Positions 1 to 6,614 of a stretch of 64,000 nucleotides of DNA are shown piece by piece. Source of the DNA: Myxococcus fulvus (GTDB lineage Bacteria; Myxococcota; Myxococcia; Myxococcales; Myxococcaceae); contig NZ_FOIB01000010.1 in the NCBI RefSeq assembly GCF_900111765.1, positions 248,001-312,000 of the forward strand, in the 5' to 3' direction. The notes beneath the pieces are model-generated. The model was not told the DNA's origin and ran no database searches. It was given only the letters and a program-made list of their open reading frames with translations. The first letter of the stretch is position 1. Each line of letters starts with the position of its first letter. Made by a program: the position numbers and the translations under genes.

Positions 1-267
1 CCAGTCGCGGTCGAACACCCGCTTGCCGATGTGGAACTGGGGCCAGCGCGCGCGGTCCAGGTTCGGCGGCGAGCGACCGAAGGCGTTGCGCCCCGTGTCC
101 TTCACCGTCGCGCCACCACCGGACAGCTCCTCGCCGGGCACCGACACGAGCGGCAGCTCGCCGAGCACGAGGGGAGGGGGCGGCGGAGGCCGGCCCGCCC
201 GGGCCCACACGGCCGTGAGCACCATCGCTCCAAGGGGGATGCCCAGCAGGTACAGCCGCCGTCTCAT
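1..267 (-). CDS. Di-haem oxidoreductase-like secreted protein (partial, 5' end only)
   Basis: Only the first 89 codons are in the window; the gene runs off the left edge. Reading from ATG at 267 gives a basic start (MRRRLYLLG) and a hydrophobic stretch to about residue 22, a typical signal peptide. A Pro-rich linker follows, then the segment TVKDTGRNAFGRSPPNL and further on a Gly...Phe...Trp pattern. That arrangement resembles the N-terminal region of the DHOR/DUF1111 putative di-haem peroxidases (PF06537), where a TRNAF-P-PNL segment precedes the haem domains. A GGAG ribosome-binding site lies just upstream. No haem motif is visible in the part present, so the family call is from memory of that N-terminal signature. 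The next-but-one gene is another di-haem protein. Confidence 0.6.
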   Translation of the reverse strand, partial: MRRRLYLLGIPLGAMVLTAVWARAGRPPPPPPLVLGELPLVSVPGEELSGGGATVKDTGRNAFGRSPPNLDRARWPQFHIGKRVFDRDW

Positions 268-367
268 CGCGAGCTCTCCAGGAACATCGATGAAGACGCC
301 GGGCGGCGAAGTGCTGCACGCACCGCCCGGCGCCAGCCCCATGCCTTGCGCGGCATGGGACTCGGGA

Positions 368-1189
368 CTACTTCGCGGCCGGGACGAAGGACTCGCTCAG
401 GATGCTGAGCCCCTTGCCCGTCGCCTTCACGTCCATGCCCGTGAAGCCGTTGTACGGATAGTGGCCGTCGCCGATCTCCTCGACGAACTCGAAGGAGTCA
501 CCGGTGACCACCGTGCCGTCCGCCAGCGTCACGGAGAACGTGTTGCCCGGCGTGGTCATCTGCCAGCCGCAGGCGCCCACGTTGCTCTCGGCCGTGGCCT
601 CACCCGTCTTGTTCCAGATGATGTCCAGCTCGTAGAAGTCGGCGACCGCCACCAGCCAGCGGAAGAAGTCCCGCCAGTTGGTGAAGACGATCATCGCGTT
701 CGGGCTGTGCGTGGACGTGCCCTGCAGCACGCCCTCGCGGTAGATGTTCATGCGGAAGCCGGAGCCGCCCGGCGAACCGGTGAACGTCGGCGTCACGAAG
801 GCCGAGTCCACGTCGCGGCCCGGCGTCACGCGCAGCGTGCTGACCACCTGGTCACCCGAGCGCGCCTCCAACTGCAACTGGCCACTGGAGCCCAGCGCCA
901 CCGACGTCGTCTGCGACCAGCGGGCCGCGCGGCCGAAGCTGCTCGACACGCCGTCCGTGCGAGCGGTGCGCAGGCCCGTCACGTTCAGGCCCTTGTCCGT
1001 CGAGGTCAGCTGCGCGTTGCCGAGCGCGCAGCTCGTGATGCCGTCGAAACGCGTCACGCACTGCGTCTTCGCACCGGCCTCCTGGGCGGCGACATCGCCC
1101 TCGGTGGACGTGGGCTCCTCGCCCTGGCAGCCCGACAAAACACTCAGGAGCGCGGCCGCCATCAGACGGCTCATCATCTTCAGCTGCAT
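368..1189 (-). CDS. Secreted lipoprotein, unknown function
   Basis: A 273-residue product. The N-terminus MQLKMMSRLMAAALLSVLSGC is a lipoprotein signal peptide with lipobox LSGC, so the mature protein is probably anchored in the inner or outer membrane. I chose the ATG at 1189 because it gives this signal peptide and has an AAGAGG-type site upstream; longer in-frame starts would bury the signal. The mature part is polar, with Cys near the N-terminus (TQC, TSC) and a single CGW, and no domain I recognise. It lies between two haem-peroxidase-like genes, on the same strand as the truncated one, but the gap of about 100 bp does not prove an operon. Confidence 0.75.
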   Translation of the reverse strand: MQLKMMSRLMAAALLSVLSGCQGEEPTSTEGDVAAQEAGAKTQCVTRFDGITSCALGNAQLTSTDKGLNVTGLRTARTDGVSSSFGRAARWSQTTSVALGSSGQLQLEARSGDQVVSTLRVTPGRDVDSAFVTPTFTGSPGGSGFRMNIYREGVLQGTSTHSPNAMIVFTNWRDFFRWLVAVADFYELDIIWNKTGEATAESNVGACGWQMTTPGNTFSVTLADGTVVTGDSFEFVEEIGDGHYPYNGFTGMDVKATGKGLSILSESFVPAAK

Positions 1190-1779
1190 GGAATGACCTA
1201 CCTCTTCAATAGGGGGAATGCGCTGCTCCGCCAGTGGCTTCTCGCATCCGGTGCCGGCCCTGCCCGAATGCCCACCCTCCGGCGGCGCTCCTGTCCACTG
1301 CACCCCGCACGCCAACGCCCCCAAACGTGTTTCACCTCCTCTGTATCAGCAAGCCTTTGCACCTCCGCGGCCCGCCCCTCTGTAGCGCCCACCGTCACAG
1401 GCGACGGGCGCCATGTATCGCGCCTTGCTACACGCCCACGATTCTCGCCGGATGAGGCATTCACCCCGGGTGATGGGCATTCGCTCCATGTCTGGTCATG
1501 CGAATGGCTCGCATTCCCAGAATGGCTGTCAGGGCCGTGGACCCGGGCTCCCTGGACAGGGCGCGTCATCGGGTTTAGCGCGTCCACCCGGTGAGGTCGT
1601 TCCAATCCGCCAGCGATTACTACCCGGATATTACGCTGAGGCTGGAAGTGCACCCTGGGTCAGGGCCGCCTGGACAGGAATAATGCGGAACCGGTATAAA
1701 ACTGTCCGTCAGACTGGAGACACTGGTGATTCCGCCAACCTCATACAAGTCCTGACGCTCTGAGAAGGGGGCATTCTCT
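1190..1779. other. Intergenic region between divergent genes
   Basis: About 590 bases with no convincing coding region; the open frames here lack credible starts and homology. It separates the minus-strand lipoprotein from the plus-strand cytochrome c peroxidase gene and carries the promoter annotated at 1671-1700. Confidence 0.5.
1671..1700 (+). promoter_or_regulatory. Sigma-70-like promoter for the peroxidase gene
   Basis: TGGACA (1671-1676) is followed after 18 bp by TATAAA (1695-1700), close to the housekeeping consensus. It lies about 80 bp upstream of the ATG at 1780. Confidence 0.45.
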
Positions 1780-3450
1780 ATGGCTCGTTCGTCGTGGTCC
1801 CGCGGAGTGAGTGGTTGGTTGAACCGCGGCCTTTTCTCGTCTGCTCTGGCGGTTTGCTTGTCGGCGTGTGAGCCGGCCGGACAGGTCGAGCCTCCCAAGC
1901 CCTCCCCCGCCGAGAATGAGGACGTGGCGGTGGATGCGAAGGCCCTGCTGGACAGCATGGCCGTGTTCTCGCTGCGTCCGCTGTCTCATGAGCCGGTGCC
2001 GCAGCCGGTGGGCAGCCGCATCATCAACAAGGCCGCGGCCATCCGGCTGGGCAAGGCCTTCTTCTGGGACATCCAGTCGAGCGGTGACGGCGAGACGGCG
2101 TGCGCCAGCTGTCACTTCGCCGCGGGCGCGGATGACCGCAAGAACAACACCATCCACCCGGGCTTCGACAACACGTTCGACAGCATCGCGGGTCCCGGCC
2201 AGGACTTCACGCTGGCGAAGATCACCAGCGATGACCGCGTGGGCTCCATGGGCCCGTTCCGCGCCGCGTTCCTCGGCCTGGACATGGACAACCTGGACAA
2301 CCCGGCGGACCAGTGCGTGGTGGTGCCGGCCGAGCCGTTCAACGAGTTCCGGCTGGTGGGCCCGCGCCACACGCCGACGGTGGTGGGCTCCGGCTTCTAC
2401 CGCAACCAGTTCTGGGGCGGCGAGGCGAACGTCCTCTTCAACGGCGTGAACATCTGGGGCGACTCGGGCAACAACGGCCAGGGCTTCCTGGTGCGCATCG
2501 AGGGCGCCTCGCTGGCGTCCCAGGCCACGGGCCCCGTGACGAACTTCAGCGAGCAGGGCTGCTCGGGCCGTCAGATTCTCGGCCCCGACAGCCTGGGCAC
2601 GAAGCTGATTCCGCGTCAGCCGCTGCGCCACCAGCGCGTGTCCGTCAACGACAGCGTGCTGGGCGCCATGGCGAACCCGGACGGCCCGGGCCTGCTCTGC
2701 AACGGCGAGCCCTGCACGTATGACCGGATGATTCGCGACGCGTTCGGCGACGCGCTGGCGAACGTCGGCGAGAACGCCTTCTCGCTCTTCTGGGGCGAGG
2801 CGCTCCAGGCCTACCAGGCCACGCTCATCCCGGACCAGACGCCGTTCGACCGCTTCCTGGGCGGCAACCTCTCCGCGCTCACGCCCAAGCAGCTCAAGGG
2901 CCTGTCCGTGTTCGTGGGCAAGGGCGAGTGCATCAACTGCCACACCGGCGCCATGCTGACCGACGCCACGGTGTCCTGGTATGAGATCGCCGGCCCCCTC
3001 AACCGCGACGGCGGCGACACGGGCTTCCACAACATCGGCGTGCGTCCCACCGAGGACGACCTGGCGCGCGGCGACCTGGGCGTCTTCGGCGGCGTGCCCA
3101 ACTCCGTCAGCCTCTCCCCGTTCGACATGGGCGCGTTCAAGACGCCCACCCTGCGCAACGTGGGCCTGAACCCGCCCTACTTCCACAACGGCGGCTACCC
3201 CACGCTCGAGGACGTGGTGGACTTCTACGAGCGCGGCGGTGACTTCGCCAACCCGGAGAAGTCGCTGGACATCGTCCCGCGCGTCTTCACCGCGAGCGAC
3301 CGCTCCGCGCTGGTGGACTTCCTGCGCAACGCCCTCACGGACTGCCGCGTCAAGACCTACCGCGCGCCGTTCGACCACCCGGAGCTGACGTTCCCCAACC
3401 GCGAGACGCTGCCCGTCACCGGCCGCTCCGGCATCGGCGTCTGCAACTGA
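1780..3450 (+). CDS. Di-haem cytochrome c peroxidase/MauG-family lipoprotein
   Basis: A 556-residue protein with lipobox LSAC at residues 27-30 and two c-type haem motifs: CASCH (Cys108, Cys111, His112) and CINCH (Cys384, Cys387, His388). Two haems about 275 residues apart, with conserved segments such as KTPTLRNVGLNPPYFHNGG after the second, are typical of the bacterial di-haem cytochrome c peroxidase/MauG family, which reduces peroxide or carries out oxidative chemistry in the periplasm using electrons from small cytochromes. At 556 residues it is longer than classical CcpA (about 340), the extra length lying between the haems. The start ATG follows GAGAAGGGGG. The substrate is not predictable; a lipid anchor fixes it to a membrane rather than leaving it soluble. 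Confidence 0.9.
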   Translation: MARSSWSRGVSGWLNRGLFSSALAVCLSACEPAGQVEPPKPSPAENEDVAVDAKALLDSMAVFSLRPLSHEPVPQPVGSRIINKAAAIRLGKAFFWDIQSSGDGETACASCHFAAGADDRKNNTIHPGFDNTFDSIAGPGQDFTLAKITSDDRVGSMGPFRAAFLGLDMDNLDNPADQCVVVPAEPFNEFRLVGPRHTPTVVGSGFYRNQFWGGEANVLFNGVNIWGDSGNNGQGFLVRIEGASLASQATGPVTNFSEQGCSGRQILGPDSLGTKLIPRQPLRHQRVSVNDSVLGAMANPDGPGLLCNGEPCTYDRMIRDAFGDALANVGENAFSLFWGEALQAYQATLIPDQTPFDRFLGGNLSALTPKQLKGLSVFVGKGECINCHTGAMLTDATVSWYEIAGPLNRDGGDTGFHNIGVRPTEDDLARGDLGVFGGVPNSVSLSPFDMGAFKTPTLRNVGLNPPYFHNGGYPTLEDVVDFYERGGDFANPEKSLDIVPRVFTASDRSALVDFLRNALTDCRVKTYRAPFDHPELTFPNRETLPVTGRSGIGVCN

Positions 3451-3476
3451 CGCACTGCCGTCTCTCGCGATAGGCC

Positions 3477-3513
3477 AGGCCACCCACGGGAGACTCCTGT
3501 CCCTGGGTGGCCT
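3477..3513 (+). terminator. Rho-independent terminator after the peroxidase gene
   Basis: AGGCCACCCA (3477-3486) pairs with TGGGTGGCCT (3504-3513), and GGG (3488-3490) with CCC (3501-3503) around a one-base bulge. It is followed by CGCCCTTTCT and lies 26 bp after the stop codon. Confidence 0.75.
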
Positions 3514-3712
3514 CGCCCTTTCTGGCACTCCCCGATGCAAGGCTTGCGCGGGAGGCCCTGGCTACCCGGCTGGAACGCGGATGTCAGGGCTCATGTCAAA
3601 ATGGGTGCTGTCTCGACTCCCGGGGCTCGCTTGATGCTCCGGGGGCCTCGTGGAAGAGTTCCTGACCTTGGCGTCAGGTCTGAACAACGGGTTTCTCCCC
3701 AGGAGCAGTCGC

Positions 3713-5512
3713 ATGAGTCAGCAAGCCGTGCCCATCGACCCGCATGAGACGCTGTATCTGCCCATGCGGCGCCGGTTCATGAGTGAGTACGTGCAGACGG
3801 AAGAGGGCACCACCGAGCTGCGCATCTACTACGGGCTCAAGGAGATCAGCATCGAGGAGCCCGAGTTGCACGCCTTCGGCGAGAACCTGCTCAAGCAGGA
3901 CAGCTTCATGGCGGGCATGGCCACGCGCTGGTCCACCGGTGAGCCGCTGCCGTGGGAGCGGGTGCAGGAGCTGCTGGCGCACCTGCTCTCGGAGAACATC
4001 CTGTCGCGCGAGGCGCCCAAGCTCGCCGCGGAGACCGACTACCACAAGATGATCATGGCGGCGGAGGCCAAGCGCCCCGCGCCCGATTCCCCCCTGTGGT
4101 GGAACCCCGACACGGAGGGCGTGCTCAAGCAGCTGGTGGGCCGGCCCATGGAGTTCGGCTTCCTGGAGGCGATGCTGCCGGTGCACCGCGCGGCGCACGC
4201 GGCGCTGGACGCGGAGGGGCGCCACATCGGCGAGAACAACGTCTTCCCGGACTCGATGCGCATGCGCATGGAGACCGAGTGGCGCATGTGCCCGTACCCG
4301 GGCAGCCGCTTCCGCGACGACGCGCTGATGAACGTCACGGCGCTCAAGTCCATGACCAAGGTCTGGAAGCCCTCGCTGCAGGCGATGCTCATCCTGCGCG
4401 ACGAGTTCCTCAAGCGCTACCCGCTGCTGCCCGACGGCCAGTGGCGCATCGGCGACCTGCACGCATTCAGCTGCGCGGTGCTCGCGCTGCCGTCGATGAT
4501 GCTCCTGCGGGGCGAGAACCCCGTCCCCAACGGCACGCTGGACCCGCTGCTGTCGTCGGTGTTCCGCGTCACCGACGGCGTGCGCATGGTGAGCATCTAC
4601 CTGATGTTCCTGCCCGAGCAGCCCATGCCGTACGAGACGCCCATCAACCCGGCGTCGCTGCTGCACCTGACCGAGCGCGACAACCACTTCCTGTCCACCC
4701 GTGGCGTGTGCGCCGGCCCGCCGCACATGGTCGAGGAGTTCTTCGCGACCATGCTGGACGGAAAGCCCCTGGCGGGCGAGCCGCTGCCCGAACCGTCGTG
4801 GCTGGAGGAGATTCCCGCCGCGTTCGACTATGGCCTGCGCGGCCTGCAGCTGTACTCGCTCCAGTTCACGCTCTGGGCGCACATGTGTCACACCTACGAG
4901 AAGCTGCGCGACATCATCCTCCAGGCCGAGGCCCCGAAGACCACCGGCTGGGGCCGGCTGCGCGAGCGGCTGGAGAAGGACTGGAAGACCATCCAGCCCA
5001 CGCGCCAGCACACCGAGGTCCAGCGCGCCTGGGCCAAGGCGCGCTATGTGGAGATGTACGACCGCGCCCAGCGCGGCCTGCGCGGGTTCTCCGAGGACAA
5101 GCTGCAGCACATCTCGGACGTGTTCGCGCCGGCCAAGGACGCCGTGCACGAAGAGACCGTGCGGCAGCTGCGCGTGCTGTTCCGCGAGCGGGCCCCCGCG
5201 CCCGAGGGCGCCAACCCGGAGCTGACCGACCGGCTGGCGGACGTGCTCGCCGACTACATCACCATCGAGCGCTCCGCCGTGGGCACGCTCGACAACGTGC
5301 AGCGTGAGGTCAACAAGCTGCTCAAGCGCGAGCACCCCCAGCGCCACTTCACCAACCTGGACCTCTCCATCCACCACCGGCTGCGCTTCGCCACCATCGG
5401 CGTGCTGCCCTACCTGATGGAGGTGTTCCGCGAGGAGCTGGGGCTGACCATCCAGGACGACGTCGCGTCCGTCACCATCACCCCGGGAAACCCCCGCGCC
5501 GTGGCCGCGTGA
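3713..5512 (+). CDS. Unknown protein upstream of peptide array 1 (candidate partner)
   Basis: A 599-residue, probably soluble and largely helical protein with no signal peptide and no family I recognise. I place the start at ATG 3713 (MSQQAVPIDPHE) because it is preceded by CCAGGAGC, the same ribosome-binding motif found before most of the peptide genes; an in-frame start at 3650 exists but lacks this site. His/Cys-containing segments such as CHTYEK near residue 395 and CAGPPHMVEEFF near residue 340 could bind a metal or haem, but this is only suggestive. It ends 166 bp before the first precursor gene, on the same strand. A hairpin and a separate promoter lie in between, so it is probably a separate transcript. 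Its position makes it the best candidate for a tailoring, immunity or sensing protein. Confidence 0.7.
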   Translation: MSQQAVPIDPHETLYLPMRRRFMSEYVQTEEGTTELRIYYGLKEISIEEPELHAFGENLLKQDSFMAGMATRWSTGEPLPWERVQELLAHLLSENILSREAPKLAAETDYHKMIMAAEAKRPAPDSPLWWNPDTEGVLKQLVGRPMEFGFLEAMLPVHRAAHAALDAEGRHIGENNVFPDSMRMRMETEWRMCPYPGSRFRDDALMNVTALKSMTKVWKPSLQAMLILRDEFLKRYPLLPDGQWRIGDLHAFSCAVLALPSMMLLRGENPVPNGTLDPLLSSVFRVTDGVRMVSIYLMFLPEQPMPYETPINPASLLHLTERDNHFLSTRGVCAGPPHMVEEFFATMLDGKPLAGEPLPEPSWLEEIPAAFDYGLRGLQLYSLQFTLWAHMCHTYEKLRDIILQAEAPKTTGWGRLRERLEKDWKTIQPTRQHTEVQRAWAKARYVEMYDRAQRGLRGFSEDKLQHISDVFAPAKDAVHEETVRQLRVLFRERAPAPEGANPELTDRLADVLADYITIERSAVGTLDNVQREVNKLLKREHPQRHFTNLDLSIHHRLRFATIGVLPYLMEVFREELGLTIQDDVASVTITPGNPRAVAA

Positions 5513-5530
5513 GATGACGCGGTGTTTCAC

Positions 5531-5571
5531 TCCCGGGCCTGGAGGCATGATGGAATGTTTCAGGCCCGGGA
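5531..5571 (+). terminator. Hairpin between the 599-residue gene and peptide array 1
   Basis: TCCCGGGCCTG (5531-5541) is perfectly complementary to CAGGCCCGGGA (5561-5571), with a 19-base loop. There is no U tract, so it may be an imperfect terminator or an mRNA 3' end stabiliser. The array 1 promoter begins immediately after it. Confidence 0.45.
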
Positions 5572-5574
5572 AGC

Positions 5575-5603
5575 TTGACTCACATGTTTCACCGACCTAT
5601 ATC
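5575..5603 (+). promoter_or_regulatory. Promoter of peptide array 1
   Basis: TTGACT (5575-5580), a 17-bp spacer and TATATC (5598-5603). The same -35 hexamer and exact spacing recur before arrays 2 and 3, which strongly supports it. Confidence 0.65.
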
Positions 5604-5677
5604 GGAGAAGCCAAAAACGTCAGTTAGCTGAACTGTCGCGATTGGTGCTGATGCCTCGGAGTCCTGGAGGAAGCCCC

Positions 5678-5746
5678 ATGCAGATCAAGACGAAGGTTCG
5701 TGGCGGTCCCCGTAGCTGTGGTGGTGGGGTCGTCATCGCTGTCTGA
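5678..5746 (+). CDS. Short exported-peptide precursor 1 (array 1)
   Basis: Encodes 22 residues beginning MQIKTKVRGGPR, with SCGGG in place of the usual GCGGG, and ending in the tail VVIAV. The start is fixed by the conserved MQIKTK block and an upstream CTGGAGGAAG site. It is the first gene of the array and belongs to the Q-type subfamily. The tail is presumed to be the mature peptide after cleavage at Gly-Gly by the C39 exporter encoded at 8798-11494; this is inference. Confidence 0.85.
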   Translation: MQIKTKVRGGPRSCGGGVVIAV

Positions 5747-5791
5747 GTCGTTCTGTCGCTGAGGTTCTCACCTCTCACCAGGAGCATGCAC

Positions 5792-5863
5792 ATGCAGATC
5801 AAGACCAAGGTTCGTGGCGGTCCCCGTAGCTGTGGCGGCGGCGTTCTCGTCAAGGCTGTCTGA
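5792..5863 (+). CDS. Short exported-peptide precursor 2 (array 1)
   Basis: Encodes 23 residues: the Q-type conserved block with Arg-Ser-Cys (shared only with precursor 1) and tail VLVKAV after CGGG. An in-frame ATG two codons upstream (5786) lies only 2 bp from AGGAG, so ATG 5792, 8 bp from the site, is the better start and matches all other copies. Confidence 0.85.
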   Translation: MQIKTKVRGGPRSCGGGVLVKAV

Positions 5864-5909
5864 GCTGTGCAGTAGCTGAGGTCCTCAACCTCTCACCAGG
5901 AGCAAGCAC

Positions 5910-5972
5910 ATGCAGATCAAGACCAAGGTCCGTGGCGGTCCCCGTGGCTGTGGCGGCGTCATCGCTGTCTGA
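5910..5972 (+). CDS. Short exported-peptide precursor 3 (array 1)
   Basis: Encodes only 20 residues, the shortest of the fourteen: Q-type block ending GCGG, then tail VIAV. If cleavage follows Gly-Gly, the released peptide is a tetrapeptide. CCAGGAGC site 8 bp upstream. Confidence 0.85.
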   Translation: MQIKTKVRGGPRGCGGVIAV

Positions 5973-6028
5973 GCTGTGTTGTCGCTGAACCGCTGAACCC
6001 GTTCCTCTTTTTCACCTGGAGAAATCCG

Positions 6029-6106
6029 ATGAAGATCAAGACCAAGGTTCGTGGTGGTCCTCGCGGCTGTGGCCCCGGTGGCATCAGCTACGAAGTGCTG
6101 GAGTAG
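6029..6106 (+). CDS. Short exported-peptide precursor 4 (array 1)
   Basis: Encodes 25 residues: the first K-type copy, MKIKTKVRGGPRGCGPGG followed by tail ISYEVLE. It lacks the second Ile seen in the other K-type tails (ISI). Ribosome-binding site CTGGAGAAATCCG. Confidence 0.88.
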   Translation: MKIKTKVRGGPRGCGPGGISYEVLE

Positions 6107-6156
6107 TCGTCGCTCGGAGTCGTCGTTCACGCATCACAACACCAGGAGCAAGCACC

Positions 6157-6234
6157 ATGAAGATCAAGACCAAGGTTCGTGGCGGTCCCCGTGGCTGTGG
6201 TCCCGGCGGCATCTCCATCTACTACGAGCTGTAA
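6157..6234 (+). CDS. Short exported-peptide precursor 5 (array 1)
   Basis: Encodes 25 residues: K-type block ending GPGG, tail ISIYYEL. It differs from precursor 6 only in the last residue, suggesting a recent duplication. CCAGGAGC site upstream. Confidence 0.88.
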   Translation: MKIKTKVRGGPRGCGPGGISIYYEL

Positions 6235-6264
6235 TTCCAGCCTCGCACCTCAGGAGCAAACACC

Positions 6265-6342
6265 ATGAAGATCAAGACCAAGGTTCGTGGCGGTCCCCGT
6301 GGTTGCGGTCCGGGCGGCATCTCCATCTACTACGAAGTCTGA
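6265..6342 (+). CDS. Short exported-peptide precursor 6 (array 1)
   Basis: Encodes 25 residues: K-type block, tail ISIYYEV. Separated from precursor 5 by only 30 bp that contain TCAGGAGC. Confidence 0.88.
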   Translation: MKIKTKVRGGPRGCGPGGISIYYEV

Positions 6343-6370
6343 TTCCAGACTTTCACCAGGAGCACACACC

Positions 6371-6451
6371 ATGAAGATCAAGACCAAGGTTCGTGGCGGT
6401 CCCCGTGGTTGCGGCCCGGGTGGCATCAGCATCTGGTACGACGAGGTCTGA
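6371..6451 (+). CDS. Short exported-peptide precursor 7 (array 1, last)
   Basis: Encodes 26 residues: K-type block, tail ISIWYDEV, which opens with the same ISIWYD as the array 2 peptides. It is the last gene before the terminator at 6474, with 28 bp separating it from precursor 6. Confidence 0.88.
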   Translation: MKIKTKVRGGPRGCGPGGISIWYDEV

Positions 6452-6473
6452 GTCGGACTCGTAGCCAGTCCTT

Positions 6474-6507
6474 CGGCCGTCAGTGGGCTCAAGCTCGCTG
6501 GCGGCCG
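6474..6507 (+). terminator. Terminator of peptide array 1
   Basis: A 15-bp stem (6474-6488 with 6493-6507) including three G-U pairs, loop TCAA, then TCGTGTTT. The G-U pairs stabilise it only in the plus-strand RNA. The stem contains CAGTGGGC opposite GCTCGCTGG, as in the array 2 terminator, so the two are homologous. Confidence 0.75.
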
Positions 6508-6570
6508 TCGTGTTTCCAGGGCCCGTCGGTGACGTGGGCGCGTGGCGCCGTGCCGGAGGGGTTACACCGC

Positions 6571-6596
6571 CCGCGGGCCGTGTCCCGGGCCCGCGG
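6571..6596 (-). terminator. Hairpin after the exporter operon
   Basis: CCGCGGGCC (6571-6579) pairs with GGCCCGCGG (6588-6596) around an 8-base loop, 18 bp past the stop of the last exporter gene. No U tract is present on the minus strand, so terminator function is uncertain. Confidence 0.4.
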
Positions 6597-6614
6597 ACGG
6601 CGCTTCGAATCCCC

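Noticed and set aside
5786..5791. In-frame ATG two codons before precursor 2
   Set aside because: Only 2 bp from the AGGAG site, and the added Met-His is absent from all other copies.
5678..6451. CRISPR-like appearance of array 1 (repeated 30-35 bp blocks with variable intervals)
   Set aside because: The repeats are in-frame coding blocks with ATG, ribosome-binding site and stop in each; spacing is irregular and no cas gene is near.
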